A stretch of 64,000 bases of DNA. It comes from Chitinophaga sp. Ak27. GTDB lineage: Bacteria; Bacteroidota; Bacteroidia; Chitinophagales; Chitinophagaceae. The stretch covers positions 248,001-312,000 of the forward strand of contig NZ_JABAOB010000009.1 in the NCBI RefSeq assembly GCF_012726295.1, written 5' to 3'. This document shows, one piece after another, positions 24,625-34,255 of this stretch. Below the pieces are notes generated by a model. That model was not told the origin of the DNA and made no database searches. It was given only the letters and a program-made list of their open reading frames with translations. A program made the translations under genes and the position numbers. Within the stretch, counting starts at the first letter, position 1; each line of letters opens with the position of its first letter.

Positions 24625-26313
24625 ATGAAAAAGATAATAAACATATATATAGCCGCTGCGGGCATGCTTTTGTTAGGAGGGGTGCATTCCTGTACCAAAA
24701 ACTTTGGAGATATTAATACCAATCCCAGTGTAGTCACCAACCCGGATGTAAAGTACCTGCTCAGCTATTCGGAAGATAAGATGATTACTTACCAGGGAAC
24801 GGAATGGGTATGGGAAAGCATGGAGCAACTGTTGCGGTATACCCAGCACGTAACTGCCAGCCCATATGAAATCACCAACAACGTAAATACCCGGTACAAC
24901 AATTACTATCTACAAATATTACCCAACCTGTTTGAAATCCGGCGTCAGGCAGATCTCAAACCGGATAAAGACCGGTACCAGAAAATAAAGGCAGTTACCT
25001 ATGTGCTGCAGGCATTGCATGGCATTAAAGTAACGGATGTCAATGGCTCCATTCCTTATACTGAAGCCATAGAAGGACGATACCAAACCAGGTATAACCC
25101 GGTATATGATAACCAGCAAACATTGTTCAATACCTGGTTATCAGAGCTGGACAACGCGATCAAGGTGCTATCTGATAATAGCCTGGCCAACCAGGCGGAT
25201 TATGGGAATTCTGATATCTTCTATCAGAGCAACTGGACCAACTGGGTAAAGCTGGCCAATACCTTAAAGCTCCGCATAGCCGCAAGGTTGGAAAATGTAG
25301 ACAATGCTAAAACCAAACAGGTATTTCAACAGGTGATGCAGGATGGCACCGGGCCTATTGATGTAGTAGCTGCACAGCCCCGGTATATGAATCCAATATA
25401 TACTCCGTTTGGAACGGGCGGTGATATTGATTATCGCAGCCGCAGGTATGCGACCAATTCTATTATGATGTTCCTGAAAAACAGCAGCGATCCGCGGTTA
25501 CCCATCTATTTTGATAAAAATGATATCCCTGTTGGCTTCAAGGATTCCCTGATCAAGTATGGGGTTACCGCACCTGCCTTTATCGACCTGAATGATCCGT
25601 TGATCAATTTCCAGGGAGGCCCGGCCGACTGGACCACCGATCCGGTAAAAGCTACTTTTTTGAGTAACAGCCTGCCGGTAGGTCCCAATAAATATTTCCT
25701 GATCTCACCGTTGAATAGGAGATTCTTTTCACCTAAGCTCAATGGCGCTACCGGTAATTTTGAAGACGTACCGGTAACCTGCGCAGAGTCTTGTTTACTC
25801 GTGGCCGAATTTATCCAGAAAGGCTACGCCGGGGGAGTTGATACAAAAGGTAATGCCAATGCCTGGTATATAAAAGGGATTACTGCCAGCATTGTTACGA
25901 TGAATGAAATAGCTGGAAATGCCGGTTCTACCACCGCCTTTACCGGTGATGGAAGTACACTGATACAGGCTTATCTCAATAATAACCTGGTAAAACTCAA
26001 TGGCGCCAATGACCTGGAAAGAATTTATATCCAGGCCTACCTGAATTATCTGCGTTCACCTAATGAAGCCTTTGTTTTTTGTCGCCGTACCGGCTACCCT
26101 AAACTGGGTTCTGCCTATTATTCCAGGGAAGTGTCTAACGAAACCATCCCGCGGCGTTTCTGGTTATTGGATCCGGGAGAAGTAAACCGCACCAACTGGA
26201 ACAATGCCATGACAGACCAGGGATTTACCCCTAATGCCCAGGATATCAATACTCTGAGCACGCAGCGTGTATGGTATGACAAACCTGCACCCGACCTGGG
26301 TAAAGGACAGTAA
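24625..26313 (+). CDS. SusD/RagB-type surface lipoprotein
   Basis: A 562-residue lipoprotein: signal peptide with Cys at residue 23 (GGVHSC), then a SusD-like_2-type fold starting with INTNPSVVTNPDVKYLLSYS. TPR-like helices contain ALHGIKVTDVNGSIPYTEA and WLSELDNAIKVL, and the C-terminal part carries NEAFVFCRRTGYPKL. SusD proteins cap the SusC barrel and bind substrate on the cell surface. It follows its SusC partner by 22 bases and is closed by a clear terminator. Confidence 0.93.
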   Translation: MKKIINIYIAAAGMLLLGGVHSCTKNFGDINTNPSVVTNPDVKYLLSYSEDKMITYQGTEWVWESMEQLLRYTQHVTASPYEITNNVNTRYNNYYLQILPNLFEIRRQADLKPDKDRYQKIKAVTYVLQALHGIKVTDVNGSIPYTEAIEGRYQTRYNPVYDNQQTLFNTWLSELDNAIKVLSDNSLANQADYGNSDIFYQSNWTNWVKLANTLKLRIAARLENVDNAKTKQVFQQVMQDGTGPIDVVAAQPRYMNPIYTPFGTGGDIDYRSRRYATNSIMMFLKNSSDPRLPIYFDKNDIPVGFKDSLIKYGVTAPAFIDLNDPLINFQGGPADWTTDPVKATFLSNSLPVGPNKYFLISPLNRRFFSPKLNGATGNFEDVPVTCAESCLLVAEFIQKGYAGGVDTKGNANAWYIKGITASIVTMNEIAGNAGSTTAFTGDGSTLIQAYLNNNLVKLNGANDLERIYIQAYLNYLRSPNEAFVFCRRTGYPKLGSAYYSREVSNETIPRRFWLLDPGEVNRTNWNNAMTDQGFTPNAQDINTLSTQRVWYDKPAPDLGKGQ

Positions 26314-26337
26314 ACAATTATATTTCCTCCATACAAA

Positions 26338-26361
26338 AGCACCGGTACCTTTACCGGTGCT
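26338..26361. terminator. Hairpin terminator after SusD gene
   Basis: AGCACCGGTA and TACCGGTGCT, 10-bp perfect arms with a 4-base loop, between the SusD stop and the end of the convergent SRPBCC gene. T/A-rich tracts flank both sides, so it can serve both genes. Confidence 0.82.
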
Positions 26362-26366
26362 CTGTT

Positions 26367-26810
26367 TTATGAATGGTGCCTGCGTTCAGCGGCCTGTTTA
26401 ATTTTGACCAAGGTGGTTCTCCAATAAAACTGCAAATGTTTAAAAATAGTTTCCGTTGGAAAGTTTTCAATGCGCAGCTGAAGGATGGTTTGATCAGTGG
26501 CAGGCGTAAGCCGGAATTCGAGCAGGGAGTAGTTTTCGGGAACGTCGGGTAACCTGGATACAGAACTGAAATGGGTGTAACTCAATCTTTTCGGCGCTTC
26601 ATGAGCAATAACAACACCCTTGTTCTCGAACCGGACATGATGAAAACCACGGATGATAAAAGGAGTATTTACCCGCCAGGTTGTCGTTATTTCCAATTGC
26701 ATATCCGGTTCTCCCATCCAGTTCTTCATATCAGTAGTATCGGTCAAAACCCGCCATACATCAGCAGGAGCAGCGGCAATGGTCACCTGGTCGGAGAATA
26801 AGTGGTTCAT
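26367..26810 (-). CDS. SRPBCC family protein
   Basis: A 147-residue START/Bet v1-fold protein: DQVTIAAAPADVWRVLTDTT at the N-terminus, WMGEPDMQLEITTTWRVNTP in the middle, and a long C-terminal helix (TIFKHLQFYWRTTLVKIKQA). This is the AHSA1-like subgroup with a hydrophobic cavity. It differs from the SRPBCC gene at 8190 and stands alone. The ligand is unknown. Confidence 0.82.
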   Translation of the reverse strand: MNHLFSDQVTIAAAPADVWRVLTDTTDMKNWMGEPDMQLEITTTWRVNTPFIIRGFHHVRFENKGVVIAHEAPKRLSYTHFSSVSRLPDVPENYSLLEFRLTPATDQTILQLRIENFPTETIFKHLQFYWRTTLVKIKQAAERRHHS

Positions 26811-26880
26811 TTCAGAAGAATGTTTTTAAGGGCTGGTAATTTAGTTCTTAATCTGATTTTAAAGATGAAAAAAAGAGTAA

Positions 26881-26901
26881 ATATTATATTTTTTATAATA
26901 T
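26881..26901. promoter_or_regulatory. AT-rich dyad upstream of DUF4382 gene
   Basis: ATATTATA and TATAATAT form a perfect 8-bp dyad with a 5-base T spacer, about 50 bases before the DUF4382 start codon and between divergent genes. It could be an operator or a chance low-complexity palindrome. Confidence 0.35.
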
Positions 26902-26948
26902 GGCATCAATCTTGATAAGATGAGTTTGCAAACAAACCTACAATTGTC

Positions 26949-27746
26949 ATGAAAAACCAAATCTTAGGGGCTTTAGCGCTGATGGCTGTCACCGCATTTT
27001 CATTAACTTCCTGCAGCAAAAGTAGCGATAGTTCTTCCGGTAATAGTAAAATGAGCGTGTACCTGACGGATGCACCTTCTCCTTACGATGCAGTATGGGT
27101 AGATATCCAGGATGTACAGGTAAATGCATCTACTGATGCTTCGGCTTCCACCGGTTGGCAATCTATTCACATTTTAAGACCAGGCGTTTATAACCTGCTG
27201 CAATTTAGAAATGGAGTAGATACCTTGCTAGCGTCACAAGACCTGCCGGCCGGAGCGATTAATCAAATCAGGCTGGTGCTGGGTTCCAACAACAGCGTGG
27301 TAATTGACGGTACTTCGCATCCGCTGGAAACACCATCTGCTCAGCAATCTGGTCTGAAACTGAACATCAATGCTACCCTGGTAGCGGGAGTGGAATACCG
27401 GTTGTGGCTCGACTTTGATGCCAATCGTTCTGTGGTGGTTACCGGCAACAACAAGTACATCCTGAAACCTGTGATCAGAAGTTATACACAGGCTACCAGT
27501 GGTGCTATTAAAGGAATTGCATTGCCGCTGTTGGGAGTAAAAGGAGTATTTGCGATCCAGAACACAGACACGATCGCTTCAGCGATTCCTGATGCAGCCA
27601 CCGGTGCTTTCCTGTTGTCTGGCTTAAATGCCGGCGCTTACAATGTAGCCTTTAGCGGCAACACGATCGTAAAAGATACGACGCTGCTGGGCGTAAATGT
27701 AACCGTAGGACAGTCAACCAATCTGGGTACCATACAGTTGCACTAA
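26949..27746 (+). CDS. DUF4382 domain lipoprotein
   Basis: A 265-residue lipoprotein: signal peptide ending SLTSC (Cys22), a serine-rich linker, then a DUF4382 domain (residues of about 35-180) with the hallmark KMSVYLTDAPSPYDAVWVDI and DLPAGAINQIRLVLG. The C-terminal part (from about 190) is a carboxypeptidase-regulatory-like beta-sandwich (TGAFLLSGLNAGAYNVAFSG). Such proteins are exported to the outer membrane or surface; function unknown. It stands alone, with a terminator directly downstream. Confidence 0.88.
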   Translation: MKNQILGALALMAVTAFSLTSCSKSSDSSSGNSKMSVYLTDAPSPYDAVWVDIQDVQVNASTDASASTGWQSIHILRPGVYNLLQFRNGVDTLLASQDLPAGAINQIRLVLGSNNSVVIDGTSHPLETPSAQQSGLKLNINATLVAGVEYRLWLDFDANRSVVVTGNNKYILKPVIRSYTQATSGAIKGIALPLLGVKGVFAIQNTDTIASAIPDAATGAFLLSGLNAGAYNVAFSGNTIVKDTTLLGVNVTVGQSTNLGTIQLH

Positions 27747-27767
27747 GTTTTAAGAGATGATGTTATG

Positions 27768-27799
27768 AACCGTGATCCTTGTAAACAGGGATCACGGTT
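27768..27799. terminator. Hairpin terminator after DUF4382 gene
   Basis: AACCGTGATCC and GGATCACGGTT, 11-bp perfect arms with a 10-base loop, followed by a run of seven T on the plus strand. It separates the lipoprotein gene from the end of the convergent permease gene. Confidence 0.9.
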
Positions 27800-27818
27800 T
27801 TTTTATTTATGTCCGGTA

Positions 27819-30200
27819 TCATTCCGCCCGCAAACTGTTAACCGGGTTAGACAACGCAGCTTTGATAGCCTGGAAGCTAACCGTGCTCAGTGTAATAAAC
27901 AGGGTGGCAAAAGCAGTTCCGGTAAAGATCCATACGGAAAGGTCTATACGATATTCATACCCTTCCAGCCAGTGGTGCATCACGTAGCCGGCTGCGGGCA
28001 TGGCCACGCAGAAAGATAACATTGGCAGCAAGAGGAACTCTCTTGATAATAGTCCCCACAAACTCATCACAGATGCGCCCAGTACTTTCCGGATGCCGAT
28101 TTCTTTGGTACGTTGTTCCGCCATAAAGGATGCCAGTCCGAAAATACCGAGACAGCTGATGAACACTGCAAATACAGCGAAGAAAGCAGACAGTTTACTG
28201 ATGCGATCTTCTGCAGAAAATTTCCGGGCATAGTCATCGTCGGCAAAGGTGTAATTGAAAGGCGCCGCGGGACTATATTTCCGGAAAATGGCAGCTATCT
28301 TGTCCAATGCATCAGGTGCGCCCATGGCGGGATTGAGCCGGATCGTAATTTCACTGACGTTGCCGTAGTCCATCATGAAAATGGTGGGCACGGGGGTGGC
28401 GAAAGGAGATTCCATCACCACATTTTTTATCACACCAACAACATGGAAATTGTTGTCGTTAAATTTAATGGTGGCGCCTACCGGGTCTTTCAATCCCATA
28501 AAGGCGACTGCACTTTCGTTGAGTATCATACCGGTGGAATCAGTAGCGTATTCCCTGGAAAAGTCGCGGCCGGCAGCAAATTGCCAGTTGACCGTTTTCC
28601 CGAAGTCGTGGCTGACCCAGGATACAGCGAACGCAGGATTGATGGAAGGATCTTGTCCCGGCCACTTAAAGCCAATGAAGTGGGCAAAGATATCGGTAGA
28701 TGGATTGGATGCGGCAGCCATATCCACCGCGGCGCCGGATGCGAGAAGGTCCTGGCGTAGCGTGTTATACTTTCCGTAGAGCTCCGGTGTAACCATGCTG
28801 ACATTAATCAGGCCATTGCGATCGAAGCCCAGTGGGCGGTTTTTAGCGTGTTGTATTTGCAGGTAAATAACAGTGGTACCAATAATCAATGCAACGGATA
28901 CGGTAAACTGCACTACTACCAATACTTTGCGGGGAAGTGCAGCCGCCCGGCCGGCCTTAAAGGTACCCTTGAGCACGCGGAGCGTGTTGAGTGAAGAAAG
29001 ATAAAAGGCGGGGTAACTGCCTGCCAGCAGCCCGGTGAGCAGTGTTAAGCCAAGAATACTGCCCCAGAAAGCCGGCATTTGCCAGGGAATATGAATGGTT
29101 TTGTTGGCCAGGGTATTAAAGAAGGGGAGCGCGAGCTGTACAAGTAGTACTGCCAGCAACAAGGATAGGGCCGCCACCAGCAGGGCTTCTCCTAGGAACT
29201 GCCGCATCAGCTGAAGCCTTCCGGAGCCTATCGCCTTGCGTACGCCTATTTCCCTGGCCCTTTTTTGAGAGCGGGCGGTGTTCAGGTTCATAAAATTAAT
29301 GCAGGCCAATATCAGTACAAAGATCCCGATGGCGCCAAAGATCCATACATAGCGGATATTGCCACCGGTATTTTTACCATTGGTGAAGGCATCGTACAGG
29401 TGCCATTTACTCATAGGGTGCAATAGTACTTCCGGGTTATCGCGCCTGCCGGGTTTCCCTTTCAGGGCGTCTTTTACGGTGGCAGATACCTTGTTGAGAT
29501 CTGCTTTATCTGCCAGTTGCGCCAGTATGAAAAAGGAGTTATTATTCCACTGATCATAGGCTTCCTTTACCCAGCTCCGGTCGGCTACGAGATAGGCCCA
29601 GGAAACGAGGTAATGTACGTCCTGCAGATGGCTGTTGGCGGGGAAGTCTTCAAATACACCGGTTACCTTCACGTTCTTTTTATTATCTACATTGATCATT
29701 TTATTGATCGGATCTGTATCCCCAAAAAATGACCTGGCCAGGGTTTTACTGAGCATAATGCTATTGGGCTCTGTAAGTCCGTGTAAAGGGCCTGCTATCA
29801 TTGTGGGCGCCAGTATGTCCATCATCTCCGGCTCTGCAAACCATCCATCCTGGCTCAATTTTTTATCGCCATAGGCAAGTATGCGGGAAACGCTTGGCTT
29901 GTATAAGGCAATATGGCTGAAATCCCCGCCATACTTCGACCGCAGCTCTTCCACCAGCGGGATAGGCATGGAATAGGTGGTGGTAATGGTATGATAGGCG
30001 GTGTTATCCCAGTTGTGTATGACCTGTGTAATGCGATGATAGTTTTTAAGAGATTTATTCCAGGTAAGTTCATCCCGGATCCACAAACCAATTAACATGA
30101 CTATCGCCATGCCGATGGCAAGGCCGAGAATATTAATGAAAGCAAAACCTTTGTTCCTTTTCAGGTTTCGCCAGGCTACCTGGAGATAGTTGCTATACAT
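27819..30200 (-). CDS. MacB/FtsX-type ABC transporter permease
   Basis: A 793-residue membrane protein. An N-terminal MacB-type module (MYSNYLQVAWRNLKRNKGFA start, one TM, large periplasmic domain) is followed by an FtsX permease block with RSQKRAREIGVRKAIGSGR. A second copy of the same architecture ends with EQRTKEIGIRKVLGASV. Eight transmembrane helices are expected. The start at 30200 fits the conserved MF/MY(S/K)NY beginning better than the ATG at 30239. Homologues pair with a MacB ATPase; none is adjacent, so it must be supplied from elsewhere or the gene is an orphan. It probably exports or extracts a lipid, peptide or signalling compound (inference). Confidence 0.9.
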   Translation of the reverse strand: MYSNYLQVAWRNLKRNKGFAFINILGLAIGMAIVMLIGLWIRDELTWNKSLKNYHRITQVIHNWDNTAYHTITTTYSMPIPLVEELRSKYGGDFSHIALYKPSVSRILAYGDKKLSQDGWFAEPEMMDILAPTMIAGPLHGLTEPNSIMLSKTLARSFFGDTDPINKMINVDNKKNVKVTGVFEDFPANSHLQDVHYLVSWAYLVADRSWVKEAYDQWNNNSFFILAQLADKADLNKVSATVKDALKGKPGRRDNPEVLLHPMSKWHLYDAFTNGKNTGGNIRYVWIFGAIGIFVLILACINFMNLNTARSQKRAREIGVRKAIGSGRLQLMRQFLGEALLVAALSLLLAVLLVQLALPFFNTLANKTIHIPWQMPAFWGSILGLTLLTGLLAGSYPAFYLSSLNTLRVLKGTFKAGRAAALPRKVLVVVQFTVSVALIIGTTVIYLQIQHAKNRPLGFDRNGLINVSMVTPELYGKYNTLRQDLLASGAAVDMAAASNPSTDIFAHFIGFKWPGQDPSINPAFAVSWVSHDFGKTVNWQFAAGRDFSREYATDSTGMILNESAVAFMGLKDPVGATIKFNDNNFHVVGVIKNVVMESPFATPVPTIFMMDYGNVSEITIRLNPAMGAPDALDKIAAIFRKYSPAAPFNYTFADDDYARKFSAEDRISKLSAFFAVFAVFISCLGIFGLASFMAEQRTKEIGIRKVLGASVMSLWGLLSREFLLLPMLSFCVAMPAAGYVMHHWLEGYEYRIDLSVWIFTGTAFATLFITLSTVSFQAIKAALSNPVNSLRAE

Positions 30201-30342
30201 AAGTCCAATAATTTGTTGATGACAGGAACGGACACACAATAATGTGCCATTGTATAACTGCGGCAGGTAAATGGGTTATATATATGTATTATTTATATTT
30301 TGTTCGTTTTCAGTACAGCATTCGTTCGTTGATGAACAGGTG

Positions 30343-30813
30343 CTACTCCAGCAGGGCAGCCAGCTTTCGCAGCGATTGCCGGCTGCCTTCATCATTGTCT
30401 TCCGGCCGGATACCCGGTGGAATATGATCGAACCGCAGGTTAACAGCAGTGCCGCCGGCTACATCGGCGAGGGTAACGGTCATCGTCATTTCGCCAGCAT
30501 ATTTTTCATCGTTAGAATCGAATACGATGATCTCTACAATCTTTTCAAAAGGTATCAGGGTGGCAAACCGGCCCTGGAACATATCCTTGTCGGCAGTGGT
30601 TTTCCCGGGGGCCGACTGTTCGGGGTCCAGGTAAGTGAGCGACATCCGGAAGAAGCCATTTTCCCTGGCATCGAAATCGTGTACTTCTGCGCGCATATCG
30701 TCGGGCGCCAGCCAGGCAGCGACGGCTGTGGGATCGATAAATGCATTGTAAACCGCTTCCCGTGGGGCTTTGATGATGCGGCTTGTTTCCGAACTGTGGG
30801 TGGATAGTGACAT
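30343..30813 (-). CDS. SRPBCC domain protein
   Basis: A 156-residue START/Bet v1-fold protein: SRIIKAPREAVYNAFIDPTA, WLAPDDMRAEVHDFDARENG, EKIVEIIVFDSNDEKYAGEM and HIPPGIRPEDNDEGSRQSLR, giving the typical strand-helix pattern of the AHSA1-like 'polyketide cyclase' group. ATG at 30813 is chosen because the longer frame overlaps the preceding gene's end. It follows the acetyltransferase gene by 10 bases, so both may be co-transcribed. Ligand unknown. Confidence 0.82.
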   Translation of the reverse strand: MSLSTHSSETSRIIKAPREAVYNAFIDPTAVAAWLAPDDMRAEVHDFDARENGFFRMSLTYLDPEQSAPGKTTADKDMFQGRFATLIPFEKIVEIIVFDSNDEKYAGEMTMTVTLADVAGGTAVNLRFDHIPPGIRPEDNDEGSRQSLRKLAALLE

Positions 30814-30823
30814 ATGCGTTGTT

Positions 30824-31372
30824 TTATATTGGGTTTTTATATTCTCTGCGCAGCAATGAAAAAGCAACAGAATCTTCCAGCCGACCGTTTTTCATATAAT
30901 GCTCTCTCAGTAATCCTTCTCTCGTAAATCCCAGCTTCTGCATTAACAACAGGGAGGGGGTATTTTCAGGTCCTACAAATGCTTCGATCCGGTTAAGTCC
31001 CATGTCTTCAAATCCGAACTTTATAATGGGAATCAGGGCTTCTGTCATCAGTCCCCTGGATTGCAGGGACAAATCCGTCAGCGTATACCCGATTTCGGCC
31101 CGGCGATGCTCCAGGTACCAGGTGTGAAAGCCGCATCTGCCGATGACCCGCTGTTCCGCTTTCAGGTACAATTGGAATACCAAAAATGATCTGTTGAAAC
31201 CGGTAAGGCCGCCTTCCACTTTCTTTTTCTCTGTCTGCAATTCCTCCTGGTTATGCAGACCCAATTGCTCCATTGCCACTGTATCTGATGAGTTTTGGAA
31301 GAGATACTGGTAAGTGGGAATGGTAAATTTCCGAAGGAGTAACCGGGACGTTTCTATAGTCTTTGTCTCCAT
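30824..31372 (-). CDS. GNAT family N-acetyltransferase
   Basis: A 182-residue RimJ/RimL-like acetyltransferase: TSRLLLRKFTIPTYQYLFQN at the N-terminus, FQLYLKAEQRVIGRCGFHTW on strand beta-4, the acetyl-CoA pyrophosphate loop region (SLQSRGLMTEALIPIIKFG), and the C-terminal NTPSLLLMQKLGFTREGLLR. The start is MET at 31372; the longer frame from 31447 has no family match. A TACTTTTG box on the minus strand (31384-31391) suits a -7 element. The substrate (possibly a ribosomal protein N-terminus or an amino acid) is unknown. Confidence 0.87.
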   Translation of the reverse strand: METKTIETSRLLLRKFTIPTYQYLFQNSSDTVAMEQLGLHNQEELQTEKKKVEGGLTGFNRSFLVFQLYLKAEQRVIGRCGFHTWYLEHRRAEIGYTLTDLSLQSRGLMTEALIPIIKFGFEDMGLNRIEAFVGPENTPSLLLMQKLGFTREGLLREHYMKNGRLEDSVAFSLLRREYKNPI

Positions 31373-31463
31373 TTTTTTATAAACAAAAGTACATGTTTTG
31401 TCCCCATCAGGTAAAGTCGTTCGTCGTGTTGTTAGTGTATTCACCATTTTAAATTTTTAAGAA

Positions 31464-32540
31464 ATGAAACTACTGGAGACCTATCAACTCGGACCTTTTA
31501 TGTTGCGCAACCGGGTAGTGATGGCGCCTATGACCCGCAACCGGGTTACCCCGGAGGGATTGGCAGGCGCATTAGCTGCTGAGTACTATCATCAGCGGGC
31601 GACCATGGGCTTACTGGTTTCCGAAGCTATTGCTATTTCTGCAGATGCAATAGGTTACCCGATGATACCTGGCATTTATAACAAGGTGCAGGTGGAGTCG
31701 TGGCGTGGGATCACAGACCGGGTGCATGAGGCAGGCGGGTTAATATTTGCGCAGCTCTGGCATTCGGGGCGGGCAGGGCATTCATCCGCCAAAGATGGGG
31801 GCGTTATGGTAGCGCCTTCAGCGATCGCCATCCGGGGGCAGCAGATATTTACAAAAACCGGGTTGAAAGATTTTGAGGTTCCCCGTGCACTCACCACTGC
31901 TGAAGTAGGGGCGATTATCCGCGATTACCAGGATGCCGCAGAAAGAGCCATGGAAGCGGGATTTGACGGCATAGAGCTTAATGCGGCGAATGGTTACCTG
32001 CCTAACCAGTTCCTGGCAGATGGCGTTAATACCCGCGATGACGAATATGGAGGAGGGGTTGAAAACCGTTGCCGCTTTATTTTGGAAGCTATGGACGCCA
32101 TGGTGCAGGTGTGTGGTCCGGGAAGGGTAGGAATTAAATTATCTCCTTCTACTGACCGGTATGATATCACGGAAAGTAATCCATTAGCCTTGTATGGTTA
32201 CCTGGTAGGGGCTTTGAACCCTTTGCCACTGGCGTACCTGCATTTTATGCAGCCACTGTCGACCGTAGATGCCGCTTATTGGCCCAAAGATGTGATCAGT
32301 GCGTTTGGAGGCTTAACAGTACATACGGTGATCGCCAATGGGGGATACAATCAACAACGCGCAGAGCAGGAGGTGGAAAGCGGTCGCGCCCAGCTGGTTT
32401 CCTTTGGTGCACTGGCGCTGGCCAATCCTGATCTCCCGGCACGTTTTGCCGCCGGGGCGCCGCTTAATACGCCAGATGCCAGCACGTTTTATGGAGGTAA
32501 CGAGCATGGCTATACGGATTACCCATTCTGGAAGAAGTAA
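31464..32540 (+). CDS. Old yellow enzyme-type alkene reductase
   Basis: A 358-residue FMN-dependent TIM-barrel ene-reductase: LGPFMLRNRVVMAPMTRNRV at the N-terminus, IFAQLWHSGRAGHSS, EAGFDGIELNAANGYLPNQF, and DEYGGGVENRCRF near the end of the FMN site, with a C-terminal SFGALALANPDLPARFAAGA. It reduces activated C=C bonds using NAD(P)H. At the substrate-binding HxxN motif this protein has Asn173-Ala-Ala-Asn176, so the usual first His is replaced. Tyr178 is retained. Cytoplasmic. The gene is divergent from the acetyltransferase gene. Confidence 0.9.
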   Translation: MKLLETYQLGPFMLRNRVVMAPMTRNRVTPEGLAGALAAEYYHQRATMGLLVSEAIAISADAIGYPMIPGIYNKVQVESWRGITDRVHEAGGLIFAQLWHSGRAGHSSAKDGGVMVAPSAIAIRGQQIFTKTGLKDFEVPRALTTAEVGAIIRDYQDAAERAMEAGFDGIELNAANGYLPNQFLADGVNTRDDEYGGGVENRCRFILEAMDAMVQVCGPGRVGIKLSPSTDRYDITESNPLALYGYLVGALNPLPLAYLHFMQPLSTVDAAYWPKDVISAFGGLTVHTVIANGGYNQQRAEQEVESGRAQLVSFGALALANPDLPARFAAGAPLNTPDASTFYGGNEHGYTDYPFWKK

Positions 32541-32580
32541 GGCGCCGGGAAGCTGTTGTCGGCGGGATAGTTGCTTTAAA

Positions 32581-32615
32581 CGAAGGCGTGCAGCATACTC
32601 ATGTGCGCGCCTTCG
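32581..32615. terminator. Possible hairpin after the alkene reductase gene
   Basis: CGAAGGCG and CGCCTTCG, 8-bp perfect arms with a 19-base interior, lie 41 bases after the stop. There is no T-run, so the terminator call is tentative. Confidence 0.35.
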
Positions 32616-32734
32616 CTGATATGCCACCTGGGGAGGCCTTTGCGGGCGAAATTCATTGCTGACAGAACGGGTAACAAAGGAAGGTGCACAAGATAAGTCT
32701 ATTGTTTTTTTTAATTATAGATAATAAAAATATC

Positions 32735-32742
32735 TATCTTTG
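32735..32742 (+). promoter_or_regulatory. -7 element of the M48 peptidase gene
   Basis: TATCTTTG followed by CGCC is an exact match to TAnnTTTG. A T-run about 21 bases upstream stands in for the -33 box. The ATG chosen for the peptidase is 29 bases downstream, which makes the longer frame from 32684 unlikely. Confidence 0.6.
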
Positions 32743-32770
32743 CGCCGTAAAATCCCGTACCTACGTTCAT

Positions 32771-34222
32771 ATGTCACCTAGTAAATTACTGTTAGCTGCA
32801 ACAGCGTGGCTGTTGACTCACACCATTATATCCGCCCAAAACAATAGCTTGTACAGTTATCAGGATTTGTCGCATATCCGCTACGAGCGGCAGAAAGATT
32901 CCCTGAAGAAAGCCTGGGTATGTCCTGTTATTTATAAAGAGAAAGAAACACAAAAGCAATATAAAGAGATCTGGAACGGGCGCACGGATTTTGTCGTGAA
33001 TGCGATAACCGACGACGGCTACGTATATGAGCCGGAGTTATACGGGTATGTATCCGGCGTGATAGACCAGCTGGTAAAATCGAATAGCCAGTTAATCCAA
33101 CAACCGTTATTGTTGATGATAGACCGTAGTTCCTCTGTGAATGCGTATGCGATAGGAAGCCGCACCCTGGCCGTGAATGTAGGCCTGCTGGCATTTATCA
33201 AAACCAGGGAGGAGTTGGCCCTGGTGCTGGCACACGAGCTGGCGCATAATATCCTGCTGCATCCGGAAAACGGCATGAAGAAACGTGCTGAGTGGCTCAC
33301 CTCCGATGAATATAAGAAATCGCTCGACGCCGTATTGGATTCCAAATACGAACGGCTCACCCGCCTGAAAAAAGTTTTCCAGGGCTATTCATTCGACCGG
33401 AGCAAGCATCAGCGCTATCATGAAGGCGACGCCGATTCACTGGCCATCGTGTTGCTGAAAAACAGCCATATCCCGGTGGATGCCTCTTTCTTTATGCGCC
33501 TCGACAGCGCTGACCTGCAATACCGCCAACCGCTGAAACAGCCGCTGAAAGACTATTTTGCGCCATATCGCCTCCAGCTGGAAGATGCCTGGATGGTAAA
33601 GCGCAGTAAAGGTTTGTCGGCCAAAAACTACAACTTTGTAACTACTACAGGGCTGGAAGACTCTTTGAAAACGCATCCCGATTGTGAAGAACGATACAGT
33701 AAGAATAAGTCTTACCAGGAGGCCGGCGCCCGGTTTACCCCGGTGCCAGCCAGTATACAGGACAAAGCCATGAAAATGATGGTATGGAATATCTATTGCA
33801 ACGGCAACCTTACCGCCTGTATGTACCGCATTTTATTACAGAAAGATAAAGGCAGCAAAGACCCGTGGTACGACTTTATGTTTAACAACGTGATCTCAGG
33901 GCTTTTCTTCGCCGACAAGAAACTCAGCCGGTTCAATGCGATCAGGGTAACGCCCAAAGAATATATCTCTAAAAATTACTACGAGCTGCAAACCATGTTT
34001 GAACAGATGCCGAGGGAGAAGCTGGAAGAGTATTACAAGCATATGCAACTGGCCGCGTTCTGGAGCGGCATGCCTGCGCCCGAACAGGCATTTAAATCTT
34101 TCATCGGCAACCTGATTACCGCTGGGGAAAACAGCGAAGAACAAAAAGCAGCCAAAGCGTTTACCACAGCCCATGCCAACAGCCTGTACTGCGAGTATGC
34201 AATGCCGTTTGCCCAAAAATAA
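32771..34222 (+). CDS. M48-family metallopeptidase
   Basis: A 483-residue secreted protease. Signal peptide MSPSKLLLAATAWLLTHTII ends at SAQ. The zinc site is HELAH (LVLAHELAHNILLHPE) at about residue 157, with the third ligand in RYHEGDADSLAIVLL. No transmembrane helices as in HtpX, so it is periplasmic or outer-membrane-facing. The C-terminal half (about 230-480) has no recognised domain. It is followed after 33 bases by a secreted protein of unknown function, and the two may be co-transcribed. Confidence 0.88.
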   Translation: MSPSKLLLAATAWLLTHTIISAQNNSLYSYQDLSHIRYERQKDSLKKAWVCPVIYKEKETQKQYKEIWNGRTDFVVNAITDDGYVYEPELYGYVSGVIDQLVKSNSQLIQQPLLLMIDRSSSVNAYAIGSRTLAVNVGLLAFIKTREELALVLAHELAHNILLHPENGMKKRAEWLTSDEYKKSLDAVLDSKYERLTRLKKVFQGYSFDRSKHQRYHEGDADSLAIVLLKNSHIPVDASFFMRLDSADLQYRQPLKQPLKDYFAPYRLQLEDAWMVKRSKGLSAKNYNFVTTTGLEDSLKTHPDCEERYSKNKSYQEAGARFTPVPASIQDKAMKMMVWNIYCNGNLTACMYRILLQKDKGSKDPWYDFMFNNVISGLFFADKKLSRFNAIRVTPKEYISKNYYELQTMFEQMPREKLEEYYKHMQLAAFWSGMPAPEQAFKSFIGNLITAGENSEEQKAAKAFTTAHANSLYCEYAMPFAQK

Positions 34223-34255
34223 TTATTAACCTGTAATATCCCTAACACAGACTAT

